NCBI GenBank assembly: GCA_964361435.1 | Contig: CAYIAN010000024.1 | Coordinates: forward strand, 1-8,628 | Direction of reading: 5' to 3' | Length of the DNA: 8,628 nucleotides | DNA from: GWA2-46-10 sp964361435 | Lineage (GTDB): Bacteria; Patescibacteriota; Minisyncoccia; UBA6257; Colwellbacteraceae | In this document: piece after piece, positions 7,451 to 8,628 of the stretch | Layout of the letters: each line of letters opens with the position of its first letter | How positions within the stretch are numbered: the first letter of the stretch is position 1 | Notes under the pieces: model-generated | Databases searched by the model: none | The model's input: only the letters and a program-made list of their open reading frames with translations | What the model was told of the DNA's origin: nothing | Made by a program: the position numbers and the translations under genes

Positions 7451-8557
7451 ATGGCGCTTGCTATTTACAGAAAGTATCGACCGAAAACCCTAGCCGATAT
7501 CATAGGCCAAGATTTGGTTGTGGAGGTTTTGGGAAACGCCGCCAAAACCAATAAACTAAGCCACGCCTATCTCTTCTCTGGTCCTCGGGGCACTGGCAAA
7601 ACCACCGCTGCAAGACTGCTTGCCAAGATTGCTAACTGTGAAACTAGAAATAAAGATGAGGCTTTCCGCAAAAAGGGTGAACCCTGCAACGAGTGTCTCC
7701 CCTGCGAGGAGATTGATGCCGGCAGAGCTCTGGACGTAGTGGAGCTTGATGCCGCCAGCAACCGCGGTATTGATGAAATCCGCAACCTTAAAGAAGGCAT
7801 TCGTCTTTCCCCCTCATCTCATAAAAACAAGGTATTTATAATAGACGAAGCGCATCAGTTAACTAAACCTGCCTTTGATGCGTTACTCAAAACTCTCGAG
7901 GAACCTCCCGCACACGCAATCTTTGTCCTAGCAACAACGGAAGACGATAAAATCCCTGCTACCATAAGTTCTCGCACTCAACGGTTCCACTTCCGCAAAA
8001 TACCGGTACAGTTAATCTTTGAAAAACTGCAAACAATTGCCAAGATAGAAAAGTTTAAAATCACCGATGACGCTCTCGAGCTTATAGCGAGTGCCTCCGA
8101 GGGGAGTTTCAGGGACGCCGAGTCTCTCTTGGAGCAGGTGGTGAGTATGGGAGGTGATATGAAGCTTGAAACGGTGGAGCGCATATTAGGCAAAGTTGGG
8201 TTTATGCGCACCAGCACCCTCACCGGATATCTTCTTGAGAGAAATCTTTCCGCATCCCTAGAATATCTTATGGAAATCAACGAGGCTGGCTTCCACTTAG
8301 TGCAACTGACTAAAGATTTGATTCATTACCTAAGGCGTATCCTCACCTACAAGTTTGACCCAAAAATGGAGGCCTACTTCGACAAGGAGTTAACTAAAGA
8401 CGAACTAGCAGAGATTAAAAAGCACGCAGAGAACATTAAAGACGTTGACCGGGCCATAGAGCTAGTGAAAGCACTGATCAGGGCTTATTCCCAGATGCGC
8501 TACTCGCCGTTCGCTATAGTACCGTTAGAGATAGCGATTATAGAACAGTTGAAGTAA
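7451..8557 (+). CDS. dnaX: DNA polymerase III clamp-loader subunit, short gamma-type DnaX
   Basis: 368 residues. DnaX is the ATPase motor of the clamp loader, which places the sliding clamp on primed DNA. MALAIYRKYRPKTLADIIGQ (1-20) is the classic start. Walker A is GPRGTGKT (44-51). A zinc-binding set follows at C63, C79, C82 and C85. Walker B is VFIIDEAH (128-135), sensor 1 lies around ATTED (161-165), and the arginine-finger motif, normally SRC, reads SRT (174-176). Sensor 2 is GSFRDAESLLEQ (218-229). The protein ends with IVPLEIAIIEQL, the usual end of oligomerisation domain III. The tau-specific domains that bind the helicase and polymerase are absent, and no frameshift site is needed to make a gamma form. 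It is transcribed away from scpA. Its stop codon abuts the stop of the converging gene at the right edge. Confidence 0.96.
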   Translation: MALAIYRKYRPKTLADIIGQDLVVEVLGNAAKTNKLSHAYLFSGPRGTGKTTAARLLAKIANCETRNKDEAFRKKGEPCNECLPCEEIDAGRALDVVELDAASNRGIDEIRNLKEGIRLSPSSHKNKVFIIDEAHQLTKPAFDALLKTLEEPPAHAIFVLATTEDDKIPATISSRTQRFHFRKIPVQLIFEKLQTIAKIEKFKITDDALELIASASEGSFRDAESLLEQVVSMGGDMKLETVERILGKVGFMRTSTLTGYLLERNLSASLEYLMEINEAGFHLVQLTKDLIHYLRRILTYKFDPKMEAYFDKELTKDELAEIKKHAENIKDVDRAIELVKALIRAYSQMRYSPFAIVPLEIAIIEQLK

Positions 8558-8628
8558 TCACTTACTTATATTCAGCTTGTTGTAAAACCAAGCTACCGCG
8601 TAGGTGAAGATAAAGCTAATAACAAACA
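8558..8628 (-). CDS. C-terminal end of an unidentified hydrophobic protein (5' part outside the window)
   Basis: The last 22 codons before a TGA (8558-8560) on the minus strand. The translation is FVISFIFTYAVAWFYNK followed by LNISK: a hydrophobic helix rich in aromatic residues, then a short Lys/Asn tail, as at the end of a membrane protein. The frame is open to the window edge. It would converge on dnaX with the two stop codons touching and no terminator between. The piece is too short for a family call, and the frame could be open by chance, although the hydrophobic pattern and the packing of this genome favour a real gene. Confidence 0.5.
   Translation of the reverse strand, partial: FVISFIFTYAVAWFYNKLNISK

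Overview
The window is an almost gap-free stretch of a small, tightly packed bacterial genome. Bases 1-42 are not genomic: they match an Illumina TruSeq index adapter, so the left end is a sequencing or assembly edge. Eight of the nine genomic genes with recognisable products lie on the minus strand in one run (about 7382 down to 43): scpA, scpB, a serine D,D-peptidase (S11), mraY, an amidohydrolase-family gene, ftsW, murG and the 5' part of gltX. dnaX (7451-8557) is divergent from scpA. At the right edge the C-terminal end of an unidentified hydrophobic protein (8558-8628, minus) converges on dnaX with no spacer. A 168-base gap (3998-4165) is the only sizeable stretch without a secure gene. 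It is GC-rich and contains inverted repeats, a 42-codon ORF with a strong Shine-Dalgarno sequence, and a perfect TATAAT hexamer just ahead of the amidohydrolase gene.

The gene set suggests Candidate Phyla Radiation bacteria (Patescibacteria, perhaps the Microgenomates or Katanobacteria side). The reasons are the extreme packing (start/stop overlaps TAATG, TGATG and ATGA; overlaps of 8 and 20 bases), a DnaX that ends after domain III, a broken-up division/cell-wall cluster, and a D-aminoacylase-like gene among the wall genes. This is inference; no rRNA or other phylogenetic marker is present. TGA acts as a normal stop codon (mraY-linked peptidase, ftsW), so the Gracilibacteria/Absconditabacteria recoding does not apply.

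Functionally, the minus-strand run joins chromosome segregation (ScpA and ScpB, the SMC partners) to the lipid steps of peptidoglycan synthesis. MraY makes lipid I, MurG converts it to lipid II, FtsW polymerises lipid II at the septum, and the S11 enzyme trims pentapeptides. murD, which commonly lies between mraY and ftsW in other bacteria, is absent from that position. In its place is an amidohydrolase-family protein that has lost most of its expected metal ligands. That protein and the structured gap before it are the two most unusual points of the window.
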